64,000 nt of DNA, from positions 294,625-358,624 of the forward strand of contig NSJX01000013.1 of NCBI GenBank assembly GCA_002286715.1, read 5' to 3'. A program made the translations under genes and the position numbers. The notes beneath the pieces are model-generated. The model was given only the letters and a program-made list of their open reading frames with translations. It did not search any database and had not been told where the DNA came from. Source of the DNA: Dentipellis sp. KUC8613 (Eukaryota; Basidiomycota; Agaricomycetes; Russulales; Hericiaceae). Below, piece by piece: positions 33,301-44,828 of the stretch (position 1 is the stretch's first letter; the number at the start of each line of letters is the position of its first letter).

Positions 33301-35999
33301 TCATCACTGACTTCGGACAAAGTGAAATGAGGGACGAAGTCTACCGACTGACCGGAAAATCGATGATACGTAAGTCCTGCCATCCATATCCCATTTGAAT
33401 ACATTTCAATTAATGGGTATCACCTCGAAGATGGAACGTTACGTTGGCAGGCACCCGAGCTCATGGGAGGACAAAGCCGCTTGTCTCAACCAGTTGACGT
33501 TTATGCTTTCGCTGTTTGCTGCATTGAAATAGTATCTCGTGGGGAACTCCCGTGGCCTGGAATGGACGATGATGCCGTTCGTCACTGTATCCTGGGTATG
33601 AGATTTGTCTTTGGTGCACATGGTTCCTGACTGATATTTGTTGGGATACAGTGGAAGGGCGGCGCCCGCTTTTCTCGCGCCGTGAAACTCTGCACCCTCA
33701 AATAATGTCCATCATTGAGGATTCATGGCACCAGGACCCTGCATGTCGCCCATCATTCCATGATATCAGTCGCAGGTTGAAGGATTTCCAGAATTTGGCG
33801 GCTTTGCCTTCGCCTTCGTTCCCGCCAGTGAAAAGAACTGCTTCTAAAAATACATTTCATACACCACCCTCTTCAAATCCTTCTACTGTAATATCGTCGC
33901 CTCCGGTCGCCACGCCAGCGACTGTATCTGAAGGTGACGTCGATTCTAGACGCCAGGGCTCGAATCCGTTCATCGGACCACCGACTCCCTCACCTCAGTC
34001 ATCCCTGGGTACTTCCTCAACGACGACTGTCTCTCCTTCTCATTCGCTTTCGAAACAACCTACGACTGATCCCTATTCCTTGCCACTGCCCGTGAGTCCG
34101 GCGAATGTATCAAGTGGTTCCCCGTTACCGATTACATCCTCCCCCGCCGCCGCCGCCGCCGCCGCCGCACCGCAGCATGGTGCCGTTCTGCCGTCCAACA
34201 GCCAAGCTTCATCCACAGTGTCGCCTCCTTTTATTCCGGCTGCGCCAGCTCCCTCGCATTCCCTTCTTTCAAAGCCTGCCTTGCTCACAGTGCCTACGTC
34301 ACCTTCGTTCCAACCATGGACACCCCTCTCGCCACTCGGCTTGCCAGACCAATGGACAGCCCCTTGGCAGAGTCATATGTCACCACCAGATTCCCCGAAG
34401 CACACATTGCTGACTTCATTGGGCCCCCAACTTCCCAGCCGCCCATCTTCTCCGGCCAACCCATGGACTCGAAGATCTTCATCCAGCGGCTCCCCTGACA
34501 AATCCGCGACTCAGTCCGACAACTCTCGTTCGCCCTCGCCAAGGGGAAGGATCGCAGCTCTTTCTTCGGTATGGCATCAACGATCACCTTCTCTTTCTTC
34601 GCTGCCGTTGAATCCCTCTGGGACATCCTCGTATGCACCGGGAAGTCCGGATAGAATAGAATCACTTAACAATCGCTCCCGGTTGCCCGAAGACGAGGTC
34701 TCCACCGCCTCGCCCAAGTACAAGATTTCGTCGTCTATGTCCTCTAGTCCTTCGCCTCCCCATGCACCAGAGGAACTCCCAAGTCTTTCTCCAGTGTCCG
34801 AGACTTTTGAGGTGAGACTTGAAGGCCCATCATCTTCTCGTGCCACGCCCTCTGCCTTTGGGACATTCAGACGAGGAAGGCCACAGACGAGAGAGGCCCA
34901 TGAAGTCTCGTTTTCTGTGCCTTCTGGCACAGATGAGTCTCCAACGTCGACATTAATTCCGTCGCCGCCGCTCCCAACTACCGCGCCCTTCCCCACCGTG
35001 TCTCTTCCCAACGCCTCTCTTCCCGACATCGGGAATCAAAAGAAAGACTCTTACGCTGTCGTGAATGCGGGGACAGTCAAGAGCGCCTTCATGCAGGCCA
35101 AGGACAGGCGCGAAACACCGCTCCCGGAAGATCGTGATTGGCAAGCCATGCGCCCCCGGGAAGAATGCGATACGCCGATGCAAGCAGAACGTGACGGAGG
35201 TAGAGAAGTGCTCGACAGGCAAACCATGCAGTCGCAAGAGCACAACAGGCGAAATCAGGAAGAGCACGACAGGGAAGCCATCCGTATCCGAGAAGATCGT
35301 AATAGGCAGGCGCGAGAAGAACACAGCATGCCGACACAAGAAGAACACGATAGACTGGCCAGAGAGGAGCGCGACAGGCATGCTAGAGAAGAACGCGACA
35401 GGCATGCCAGAGAAGAGCGTGAAAGGAAGGCCAGAGAGGAACGTGATAGGCGGGTCAGAGAGGAGCGTGGTTGGCAAGCTATTCAGGCCAGAGAAGAGCG
35501 CGATAGCCAGGACAGCGAGGAACGCGACAAGCAGGTCAAGCAGAAACGCGGTAGAGAAACTAGGGAAGGGCACGATCAGCAGGCTAGAAAAGAGCCTGAC
35601 GGCAAAGCTAGGGAAGAGCACGATATGCAGGTCAGGGAAGATCGCGCTAGGTTACAGGTCAGGGGACCACGGCAGGTCTCGATTTCTTTGTCGAAGGTCA
35701 GCGCAGAGGAACCTCAGATCCCAGCATTTCCATCGCGACCTCTCCCTACCGCCCCACTTCCTACCATCGCCTTTCCCGATACTACATACATCAAGAAAGA
35801 GCCTTCTGTGACTCCGGAGAAACCGTCGTTCCAGCATGCGTATACGCAACCTTGGGAAGAACGAGGCAGACCCGAGAAACCTACCCGCCCGGTTATGTTC
35901 CCTACGTCCTCGGCTCCGCCGCCGAGCAACATCAAAGACGGATCTACGCCATACGACGAGTACGATGACTCAGTGCAAACGTTTGAAGTCAGAAAGTAG
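30306..35999 (+). CDS. WD40 - helical bundle (MLKL/HeLo-like) - TKL kinase with long tail
   Basis: Nine exons give 1,745 residues (30306-31652, 31716-31877, 31929-32059, 32122-32260, 32315-32410, 32466-33209, 33264-33369, 33431-33595, 33652-35999). Exons 2 to 4 have exactly the same lengths (162, 131, 139 nt) as in the upstream paralogue. WD40 repeats (SGHTAKVTAVRFSPDG and others) fill residues 10-380, and the helical bundle residues about 450-630. The kinase retains every key residue: GGGSFSAVY, Lys779, alphaC Glu794, Asp871 in HGDLK, Asp889 in TDFG, then GTLRWQAPE. It is probably active. The last exon adds about 700 residues: a Ser/Pro-rich stretch with a poly-Ala run, then repeated highly charged units such as REERDRHAREERDR, and a short C-terminal region. 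The exact start is uncertain, since an upstream coding exon is possible. Confidence 0.85.
34144..34169. repeat. GCC trinucleotide repeat encoding poly-Ala
   Basis: A run of CCG/GCC triplets inside the last exon of the second WD40-kinase gene. It encodes about eight alanines and is likely to vary in length between strains. Confidence 0.8.
35340..35640 (+). repeat. Degenerate tandem repeat encoding charged helix
   Basis: Imperfect units of about 27-30 nt built on AGAGAAGAGCGTGA-like sequence repeat within the coding frame and yield the pattern AREERDR. The encoded segment is strongly charged and should form a single long helix or coiled coil. Confidence 0.7.
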
Positions 36000-36448
36000 A
36001 AATGCCAACTTGTATCACTTAGTGTGTAATCCTTTATCTCTCTCTTCATCTTTATAACCCATAAATATGGACTTGCCGACGTCCTTTCAGCCATTATGCA
36101 TGTCTTTATGTCTTATGCTGCCATACAAATTCGCCCTCTCTCGCTTTGTGTACGCTTTCTTGATACCTCTCGAGGTTGTACATCATATTTCTGCAGTTTC
36201 GTTACAGTGTCGAGCTGAGATTTATTTACCCTTGGAGAGCCAAATTACTGGTATCAGATCTTGAAGTACATACCGTAACTGTCTAGTTGCCTCGCCTACA
36301 CCTTGTCGTACACTAGGAGCTCGTATATGAGTCAGCTATGATTGTTGCGTCTGTAATATCCTGCTGTGTGCCAGTGCATTGGTTCTGAAGGAAGGAACGC
36401 CTTCAACACATTGGTTCGACGTGAATATCCTGTGAAATTAATTTACTA
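36000..36448. other. Intergenic, convergent 3' ends
   Basis: AT-rich spacer between the WD40-kinase gene and the Mmc1-like gene. No further gene was seen. Confidence 0.5.
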
Positions 36449-38910
36449 TCAGACGGTTTGTTTCGCTGGTGAAGGTTTCAAAGCCCTGATGGCCTCTTCA
36501 GTCTTCTTAACCTCTGCACATAACCTGTCCACCTCAGCACTTCTTTTACCCACAATGTCCTCCAGCCCTGCTGACGCGCGCACGGGCACTAACATCACCT
36601 TCTTCTCGAGGACCTCTTCCAACGACGCCTAAGCGAGCCAGTCAGTATATGAACGGTGTTATGTATGAAATCATCGCAGACACTCACCTTCATATCGCGT
36701 TCTGCGCCATCCGCAACCCGTTTCCAACTCAACCACCAATCGCGTCTGGCACGCTCCCACTTACCCACTGCCCACCGAATACCGCTCACGGCCACTAACA
36801 GACCCAAACCCGTGCCTGTCCCGACAGCCTCTGCCAACTGTGTCGCGCTGACTGCCGCGTCGCCTGTACTCATACCACTTAACACCACACGCCGGAAATT
36901 TGAAACAAAACGCACCCGCAGAGCCAACAAGCCAAGCAGCGCCTTCCTGCCACGCGATCCAGGCCCCGCCAGCACCTACGCCCGCACTTGCACTTCCGAA
37001 CACACGGGCGATGAGCCCTTGCGCAGCGCGCTCGAGCGTGTCAGTCACCACGCCTTCGAGCATGGTGCGCCGGCGATTAAGGGGCGCGAGCAACTCCATC
37101 GGACGAACAGTATAGTCCGGTGCAGCTACCAACTGGTCAACGGAGTTGCGAAGCACCTGCGATGCCAGAGGCGACGGAGGCGCCGGTAGGCGACTGTACG
37201 TGAAGTGTGTAAGTTGGGCTTGGGCAACAGGAAGCTTGGACAGGCTCGGTAGGAGCTGCAGATAGTCATCTTAAAGATTACAACGACAGAGATTGGAGGC
37301 AGAAATGATACACACCGTGCGGTCCAGTTCGCACCACGCAGAGCGCAGTGTGCCACGCACACCCCACCCGACCTCGTCCGCACGCCAAAGCACACTCCAC
37401 CACGACAACCCGGGCCCGTGAATATACGGTTGCAACACCGCCCCGACCCTCTGGAACCCGAGGCGCACCTTATCCTCCGCATTGACATCGCGGACTGGGT
37501 CCCGCAAGTTCGGCGATGTGTATACGACGGCCTCAGATTCTGGAGGCTTGACCCCGAATACATCATCCAGGGCGGCCTCGCGGGCTCCAACAGCTTCACC
37601 AAGCAGAGCGTGAATGGTTGCTCGCGCATCCGCGACCTCCGATTTCGCATCTTCCAGCGAGGTATTGAGCACGGAGGTGCAGGCTTGAAGAAGTGCTTTG
37701 GCTTTGTGTGCGCGGAAGTCGACGGGTGCAGAAAGCATCGTGCGGAGAGCAGGAAGGTTGGAGGCAATCATGTCATCCTGATATCGCTGAATATGGAGAG
37801 GGGAAGACGGGGAAGCTCGGAAAGCATCTAAAGCTGTGAGGGCCCGCGAAGGGTCGAGTGGGAGGATATGGGGAGTGTTGGGACCAGCTGTGATGGAGTT
37901 GGGGAACGCGGAAGAGGAAAGGCACGTTGGTGAAGCAGTGCTGAGTACGACCAGCGTATGCGGTGGGAGGGGGAAAGGGAGCAATGAGCTCTTAGCATCT
38001 AAGAGATCTCGAAGAGAGGTCGAAACGGGATTGATGACAACAATAGGGATATCTGTGACATTGAGAGTTCGAAGATCGTCTGCGGAACGAGAGGGAGGAA
38101 GTTCGGTGACACGGAGAGGTAGAGGAAGGGATGTGAGGAATGAGGACTGTAGAAGGAGGCAGGGATTGGAAGAATCTTCTTTTGTCCCATACCTGCTCAC
38201 AGTCAGCGCCAACCCGTATGTAGATGAACAGCATCGTACTCGATATCCAGTCGTAAATGCTGATTACGGTCGTTCCACCGGTTTTTGACCGTCTCTGCCT
38301 GAGCTTCGTCTGCAAAGGGATCTTCGAGTAAAGCGCTCACGAGCGCACGAGCATCGGTGCTTGCGAGTTCATCGACAGGATACACTGTGGTCTGTAATCA
38401 GTAAAAATGCGCGTTCCAAACCTTTGCGAAAGCACAGTGTGCTGTTGTCGACATTTCTGCAGGTAGCAGGTCGGCTAACGAGTCTGGCCGTTATGAATAA
38501 ACAGACCGTTCCCTTTTGAGAACGGTGACGACGACAAGATGTCCACAGGGTTCATCTACTTGACAGAGAAGGTTAGACTCACCGACAACAGAAATATTGC
38601 GTATCGTGCTCGCGCTCGTCGCCGCAAGCTCCTCAGCAATCCGACTCAGAACATCCTTCCAGAAAGAAAGCTCCTGTGAGCCTGGTGCAATAATCCGTGG
38701 AAAGAGCTGTCGAGCTGTGTGAAGGGTCGTAATGGTCGGCGCATGCTCAAGGCGCTGTGATTGTGACTTCTTGAGCCCAGGTAGCGACGGGTCTGACGTG
38801 CCGGCTACGGACGCCTCGGTAGCATGTCGTGCAGGTGTGTGAGATACTGAGCGCGATGCAAGGCAGTGTGGTGGCCGGTGGGGCCTTAGCTGGCGGAGGG
38901 GCGGGCGCAT
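36449..38910 (-). CDS. Mitochondrial protein of the fungal Mmc1 type (tentative)
   Basis: The N terminus (MRPPLRQLRPHRPPHCLASR, then SVSHTPARHATE) is a plausible mitochondrial presequence. Exons continue through SQELSFWKDVLSRIAEELA, SLPLPLRVTELP, DLLDAKSSLLPFPLPPHTLV and a long helical part (RTMLSAPVDFRAHKAKALLQ), then LSWWSVLWRADEVGWGVR. A later exon has VTDTLERAAQGLIARVFGSA followed by hydrophobic stretches (GTGTGLGLLVAVSGIRWAVG), and the protein ends with a charged helix and AKQTV. This order resembles Mmc1, a fungus-specific mitochondrial protein with a dynamin-like fold but no GTPase motif. No P-loop was seen here. The assignment rests on memory of general layout and is tentative; the mitochondrial location and membrane-associated helices are better supported than the name. 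Confidence 0.6.
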
Positions 38911-39292
38911 CGAGCAGAACGTTGGATGCAGCCGGGTCCCGTTCCCCGACGACGCCCCGACGCGCGAGCACGTGCCGCAATATACAGGCACTTGACTGAG
39001 GAATTTAGGACTTTAGGTCACCTCAGCGCAGATGTAGAGGGCATTTGCAGCCTGGAGAGTGTTCTCATCCCTAGTACACGATCCATATATTGCACATTCA
39101 GATGAAGGGTATTTTACACAAATACACAAGGAATGCAAGTCCCAGAGTCACAGCCGCGACTTGAAAGCCATGAGTGTCGTGAAGTCAAGAGTTAGCCTGA
39201 GGGTCATCTAGAGATTGCATCCAAAAAGTCCAGAGTCATACACCTGCACCCACCATACAATCCGTGACTTGTATGCCATCGCACACAACGCA
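38911..39292. other. Short intergenic region
   Basis: Contains the promoter side of the Mmc1-like gene and the 3' end of the FAD monooxygenase gene. No gene was recognised. Confidence 0.5.
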
Positions 39293-41160
39293 TCACGCCG
39301 CGCTGGCTAGAACTACTCCTCCGTTCTCCCTCCACCATTTCTCTGCTTCCAGCTCGGCATCGTAGTTGAACTGTTCTTGATTAAGCCTTTTGTCCGCCCA
39401 CTGGTTCGCATTGCCCACATTGTCGGCAGGGACTCCCTTAGCCTTCCCTTGCAGCTGCAGCATCGCCTGTCGCATCGAATTGTCGCGCGCGACCTGCTCT
39501 GGGCCGTCCTCGTAGTGGAAGGTACGCTGGTTGGAACGTGCTGAGAGCTGGGTCTTCGATGTTCGAGGGTATCGAATCTTCTCATATGCATGGAGCAGGG
39601 GACCAATTTGCGACCGATCGGTGATGTGGACAAAGAAAACACCGAGTACCGCGGCATCTTCGATCTACAAACCAGTCCTGTCAAACCATGCCGTAAAGTG
39701 AAACTACACGATATACTCACGGCCATCGCAGCTCCCTGCGCGCGATACGGCTATGGCAAAAACATATAAGCACGCGACCTCAAAAATCAAACGCGTAATG
39801 TCTTACAAGCATTGGATGGCAGGCATCTCCGAGTAGGGCGACCTTGCCATCGTCGTGCACCCACTTGGGCAAGGGTTCACGGTCCATTAGCCGCCAGTCC
39901 ATGATTCGGGGTATAAGGTCCAACATTTTTTGCACTCTGCTGTACATTAGTAACAGAATTGGCCATGGAGGTGCGCACACTAACCGAGGCTCGAAATCCT
40001 TGAACACCTCCCGCATCTTGCCAAGGTCGCCTTCTGCAGTCCAGGACTCGATGGCACCATCATCAGGATGAGCCATGACGACGTTCCAGTCCGTCGGACG
40101 CTTCGCAGGAACAGTCACATTTTATTTTCAAAACGAAGGAAAAGGCACGTACGATCTTGTACATCATAATATGTCTTCCTGGGCCCATCCACGAGTTCAT
40201 CTGCGGGTTGTCAACGAACCACTTGAGTTCGGGGTCCTTTGCCATTTCTGCCGTAGGAATGATAGCCCGGTACGCAGCGTCGCCCGTGGGGATGGCCTTA
40301 TCAGGGCCACCTACGACCACCTCACGGAGCATGCTCTTCACGCCGTCCGCTGCAATGACAAGATCCGCGTGCACGACCTCGCCTGTATGCAGCGTCAGAG
40401 AGGGCACCGCCGGGTCAATGGATGCGACGCGCGCATTCAGTCGGACAGTCATGTATGGGGCTGCCAAATCGTATAGCATACGGTGCACATCAGCTCGCTG
40501 TCGAAATGATCCTCCTTAAACGACATTCAACCGAGAGAGAGAAACAGGCATACATGGACATGATAGTAAGCCTCGCCATGGTCTGCGACCATCTGGTCCC
40601 CGAGCGGCGACCAGCCAACCTGCTCGCCATTCGAATCTGCAGAACAAGGACAATTGCAACAAGTGAGATTCGCGCCGCGGAGATCAACGTGAGTCATGGC
40701 GCATGACGAATGACGCACATCTGTGGAAGACGAATGCGCGGGGGCGAATGCCAGCCTTGTCCAGGCGGTCGCCCACGCCCCAGCGTTTGAGCAGACGTGT
40801 CACGTTCGGCGAAATCTGTATGCCCGCGCCTATCTCGCCGATAGCGGGAGCTTGCTCCAGGATGGTCACCCGGTGTCCAATGCGCCCTAGACAGTGGGCC
40901 GCTGCAAGGCCGCCAAGCCCGCAGCCCACGACGACGATGTCCAGAGGGAGGGATGTCTTGGGCAATTCATCCTGTGGGATAATGAATGGGCGTGAGCCAG
41001 TCGTCCCTGAACAGGTGCGTGCGCATCGTCTACACACCGAAGAGAGCGTGGTCGTCCCACGCGCTGATAGTCCCGATCCCTAAAGGATACGAGGGCGGAG
41101 TGCGAGTAGCTTGATGGTATGCTTCGCGAGAAGAGTAGGAAACAAGGTGGAACTTACCAT
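39293..41160 (-). CDS. FAD-dependent monooxygenase (salicylate hydroxylase-like)
   Basis: A class A flavoprotein monooxygenase. The dinucleotide motif IVVVGCGLGGLAAAHCLGRI is followed by TILEQAPAIGEIGAGIQISP and NVTRLLKRWGV. The DG motif is in ADLVIAADGVKSMLR, and the second flavin motif is VALLGDACHPMLPYRAQGAA followed by MAIEDAAVLG. This layout is typical of fungal salicylate 1-monooxygenase-like enzymes, but the substrate cannot be told. The coding sequence has many short introns. The initiator ATG (41158-41160) appears to be its own coding exon, joined to GGATCGGGACTATCA and then to the exon starting DELPKTSLPLD. An isolated gene: no polyketide synthase, transporter or regulator sits beside it. 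Confidence 0.88.
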
Positions 41161-42334
41161 TTATGCTGCGAAGAATGGCTAAGAGTCTAAGGGACGTCGA
41201 CGAGGTACTTTGGAAAGCGGTGGGACTGGGAGGCGTCCCTTAAATAAAGCGAGCAAGGGCAGGTCAGTGGGCTGACCTCTGGCAGTGCGGCGCACGGGAA
41301 ATCATTCTGTCGAGGATAGGTTTGTATAAGGAGGAATGTGCGGGAGTCACGAGGAGAGCAGGGAGCCATTCTCGAGATAAACTGTTCGTGCGTGGCCATC
41401 GGCTATCCGCATGAAGCAACTCGAGGCAAATCCGAACTCCCTACGCCCGCATAAATAGGGTCTCATCCTTCCAGAACTCCCCGTGTCCTGACGTCCGGTA
41501 ATTCGCAGCACTCGCCTTTCTGCACCCAGCTAACCGATTTCCGAACCAGTTATAAGACCCCGACTCCCCGCTCCATATCCAGGCCTGCATGACTGCAGCA
41601 TGAGTACATATACGGTCCGACCTCGTCGGGATGCTCGGCTGCAAGCCTCAAGTACTTAGCCTCAACATAAAACCCTATCCTGCGGGCATAGCAGGTCACG
41701 GTGTCCTGCCTGCTCGATCCCCTTTGTAAAAGCATCGTTTTAAATGTTTATGCCTCCTACACCTGCGCGTGATGTTGTCCCAAAAGGAACTTGGATCACA
41801 CCAGGTGTTGATCGTATCGCGCCCGCCCAAACTCCAAATGAGATGCAGGCTGTCTGGGTGTCGCAACGAGGAGCAAAGCCAGCGTCTTCTATGCCGGGGG
41901 CTGCGCTGATGGCGACCTCATGCTTGCTCCTTCACACGAGTGAACGTCCAGGCGGCTTCCCATGCTGATTGAATGGAAAACGGAGAGCTTGGGAGATTCC
42001 GAGGCGTCGATCCACCCCCCGTCGGCCGCCGTTCATTAACGCACCTTAACCTTACCCTAAGGCCTCGAGGGTGATCAAACATAGGCTTGTGGGAAAACCT
42101 CGGTGGGAAGCATTAGTGTTCAAGGCGGGGAAAGGGCACGGTCGCAAGGAAATACCAAAGATGCGGGAGCGGGAGGTCTAAAAAACATTCGGATGGCGGA
42201 TATACACAGACTACATTCAGATTTCACCTAGTGTCCTTGGGGCCGATACATATAGCACAGGATGAATATGTTATGCCGAATTCGAAAACGAGATACACCC
42301 ACGTAAACCGCCCTCCACGTCGGGGCCCTCACCT
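41161..42334. other. Intergenic region without recognisable gene
   Basis: About 1.2 kb upstream of the monooxygenase. Short frames at 41550-41735 and 41744-41968 have no family features. Confidence 0.45.
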
Positions 42335-43763
42335 TTAGACGAGGCTCCCTTCACCGGAACTGCGTTCGGGAGGATCTGCGAACCTGACTGCTTTAGGTGT
42401 TCGTTCATCGTCCGGGCCCCCATTGGGCCCCTGCTTCCCCGTCTTCCCGTCCGTAGGTTGAATGCGTGGAGGAGCCTCCTCTTCGCTCAAGTCACCGTCA
42501 CTGTCCTCGCCCACACCGAACACGAGTCCATCTTCCTCCCTCTCATCCCATACATCAGCAAGTGCGCTTTCTCTGCGCTTCGCCCTCGTCTTGCCCTTGC
42601 CCTTCCCCTTGGGATCTGTGGGTGAAGGCTGGGAAGAGTAGTGCAGAGGCAGGAGCTGCGTGCCTCCGACTTCGTCATACGGCTCTTCATCCGAGAGGTC
42701 GGAGTGAAGTGTCAACGAAGACAGTGATGCAGACAGCGGCCTGTATAATCGCGAAATCTGACAGGTAAACACGAGGTGTGAGGTCATTGAGCCCGACGGG
42801 AGCATTAAGACGCCGCGTACCTCGCGGCGGTGACGGTAGTACCGCTCAAGGTGATATGCGACATAAAGACCTATTGAGGAGCCGAGGATATTCGCCTAGG
42901 CAGCATGATGGATATCACGCCCGCATGACGGGACAAGTGAACGTACCACTATATCACCAAACTGGAATTGCTTGTACTGCAAAACATGTTTAACGTTCCA
43001 GCGCTCCGTACAATGGGATATAGACGCACCGGCAAGAGCCCTTGCACGAATTCGCTGACAACGCCGCCAAAGCCAAAGCAGACAACGAGGCTGAGGATCA
43101 GCGCTGAGCGCCGCCAGAACCATACTCTGCGTGCCTCCCTTTGGATGGGCGATCAGGGAAGGAACACACCGCAGAGTAGATTAGACGCCGAATATGACAA
43201 ATGCTGCAGAACGTACTCTTCTACATCCCAAATGAAATAGAACACTCCCGTCGCAATGCCAAGGCATACGAAATGAAGGACTTTGTCATTTATTGGAAGC
43301 GAGTGTGCAAGGTTGGTGAAGCCGAGTACGGATAGTGTGGCCATGACGAGGACGGTCAGCAGAATGAACCACTAAAATGGATCAAGAGTATGGATTGCAT
43401 AACAGAGCACACCAGAGTAAGAGAATCAGCATCAGAGCATATTGAAAAATTGGAATGACGCACAGGCCGAATACGCAAAGGCATGTCGTATTTTGGGATA
43501 TGCATAGGGTAGGACCGCATGAGCGCCTTGAACACCCGACGGGCTTGTCGGCGCGTCGTTTTGGACATGCGGCTCATCCGCGAGGAGGGCGCTTGCGATG
43601 GAAAGCCCTCCATCTTGTCCGGGCGGCAGAGGTGCTGGGCGGCAGTGGAAGGGTGACGATGAGGGGAGGCGGGAGACGGCGGGAGAAAGCCTGTGGCTGA
43701 CGGTCGCCGCAAGAGTCGGACAGCCCGCCGATAAGATAAGATCGGCTTGATCTCAAATCTCAT
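42335..43763 (-). CDS. VanZ-like membrane protein
   Basis: Exons on the minus strand join to a small multi-spanning protein. WFILLTVLVMATLSVLGFTN is the first membrane segment, followed by LPINDKVLHFVCLGIATGVF, a second segment in ALILSLVVCFGFGGVVSEFV then QGLLP, then YKQFQFGDIVANILGSSIGL and YVAYHLERYYRHRRE. The DKxxHF, EFxQ and F-x-x-x-D-x-x-AN-x-x-G pattern is that of VanZ-like proteins. The C-terminal 150 residues are cytosolic, acidic and Ser/Pro-rich. The function of VanZ-like proteins in fungi is unknown. The start is uncertain: the frame opens at 43763, but the ATG near 43503 just before PLRIRP gives a more typical N terminus. Divergent from the RraA-like gene. Confidence 0.75.
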
Positions 43764-43881
43764 GCTTCAGCTTGTGCTCTCCGGAGCTCCGTCATGTCGG
43801 TTGCTTGCCTGCGAGAACCGGTCTGGTCCTTGTTTATATACTACTCTCACCTGTTTAACGTCCTTCTATTGACCATCCACT

Positions 43882-44659
43882 ATGTCGACCTCTCCCCTTT
43901 CAGATTTCTCGACCTGCGAGCTCTCAGATGCCCTTCTCAAGCTGCAAGTCTTGTCCGGAGGGCTGATCCCATCCATCCAAATGCTCTCCCCCTCGCCGCA
44001 CTCAGAGAAAGGGGAGACAACACGACTGTGCGGACCCGCTTTCCCCGTACGCATGGTCCTGTCTTCGGACACGACCGCCCCTTCTCTCGGAGGCGGCGTC
44101 CACTTCGTTGATCTCATCCCCGAGGGGCAAGTCGCGTTCATAGATGCTCCACCAAGTACGTCTCGTGAACCTACCCACAAAACCATCGCGCCATCTCCCA
44201 ACGTCTCCAGAATTCTGCTGACTCTAATGCCACCGCGCTATTGCAGAGGCTAAGAATGCGGTTTGGGGTGGGCTTATGACCTCAGGAGCCCAAGCCCGCT
44301 CTGCCCCCGGTGTCATCGTCTCCGGATTCGTTCGTGACACTTTAGAGCACCGCGCCACCAACTTCCCCGTTTTCTCACGAGGAACCTCCACCGTCGGACA
44401 GAAACCATATACTCGCGTTGCGGAGGTCGGTGTGCCAGTCACAGTGCGGTCTGGCGACGATGGGTTCCCCGACGTCACAGTCCACCCGGGAGACTGGCTC
44501 GTCGCGGATGTCGACGGTGTGGTATGTATCCCGAAGGAACTGGTGGAAGAGGTGGGGAAGTTGGCGACCAAGGGACGAGAGGTAGATGCGAAGTGTGAGG
44601 TGGACATCAAGAAGGGGCTGGGAGTCGGGGCGAGCTTCAAGAAGCACCGAGGCAAGTAG
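43882..44659 (+). CDS. RraA/HMG-aldolase-like protein
   Basis: Two exons (43882-44155, 44247-44659) give 228 residues. The protein belongs to the RraA-like fold that includes 4-hydroxy-4-methyl-2-oxoglutarate aldolase/oxaloacetate decarboxylase. Visible motifs are CELSDALLKL at the start, then AVWGGLMTSGAQARSAPGVI with VSGFVRDTLEH (the G-x-x-R-D motif that places the catalytic Arg and metal-binding Asp), and VHPGDWLVADVDGVVCIPKE near the end. Fungal members such as yeast YER010C have aldolase and decarboxylase activity with a divalent metal; the physiological substrate here is unknown. It is divergent from the VanZ-like gene across a very short interval (118 bp if the long start of that gene is used). 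Confidence 0.9.
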
Positions 44660-44828
44660 GCTGGAAGGAACGAGTCGTGCAAGAAGTACATGCATTGCAG
44701 CTAGCAAGCCCATTGTATACATGAAACCAATAGAAATGTAGACATACCCTCTGTCCAAGCTCCAAACGGGGACAGTCAATAAATATCATAAATAAAACTA
44801 TGCAGCGACATCCATAACGTGACGCTGA

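Noticed and set aside
39293..41160. A secondary-metabolite cluster around the FAD monooxygenase
   Set aside because: Neighbours are a mitochondrial protein and a VanZ-like protein; no backbone synthase, P450 or regulator is present.
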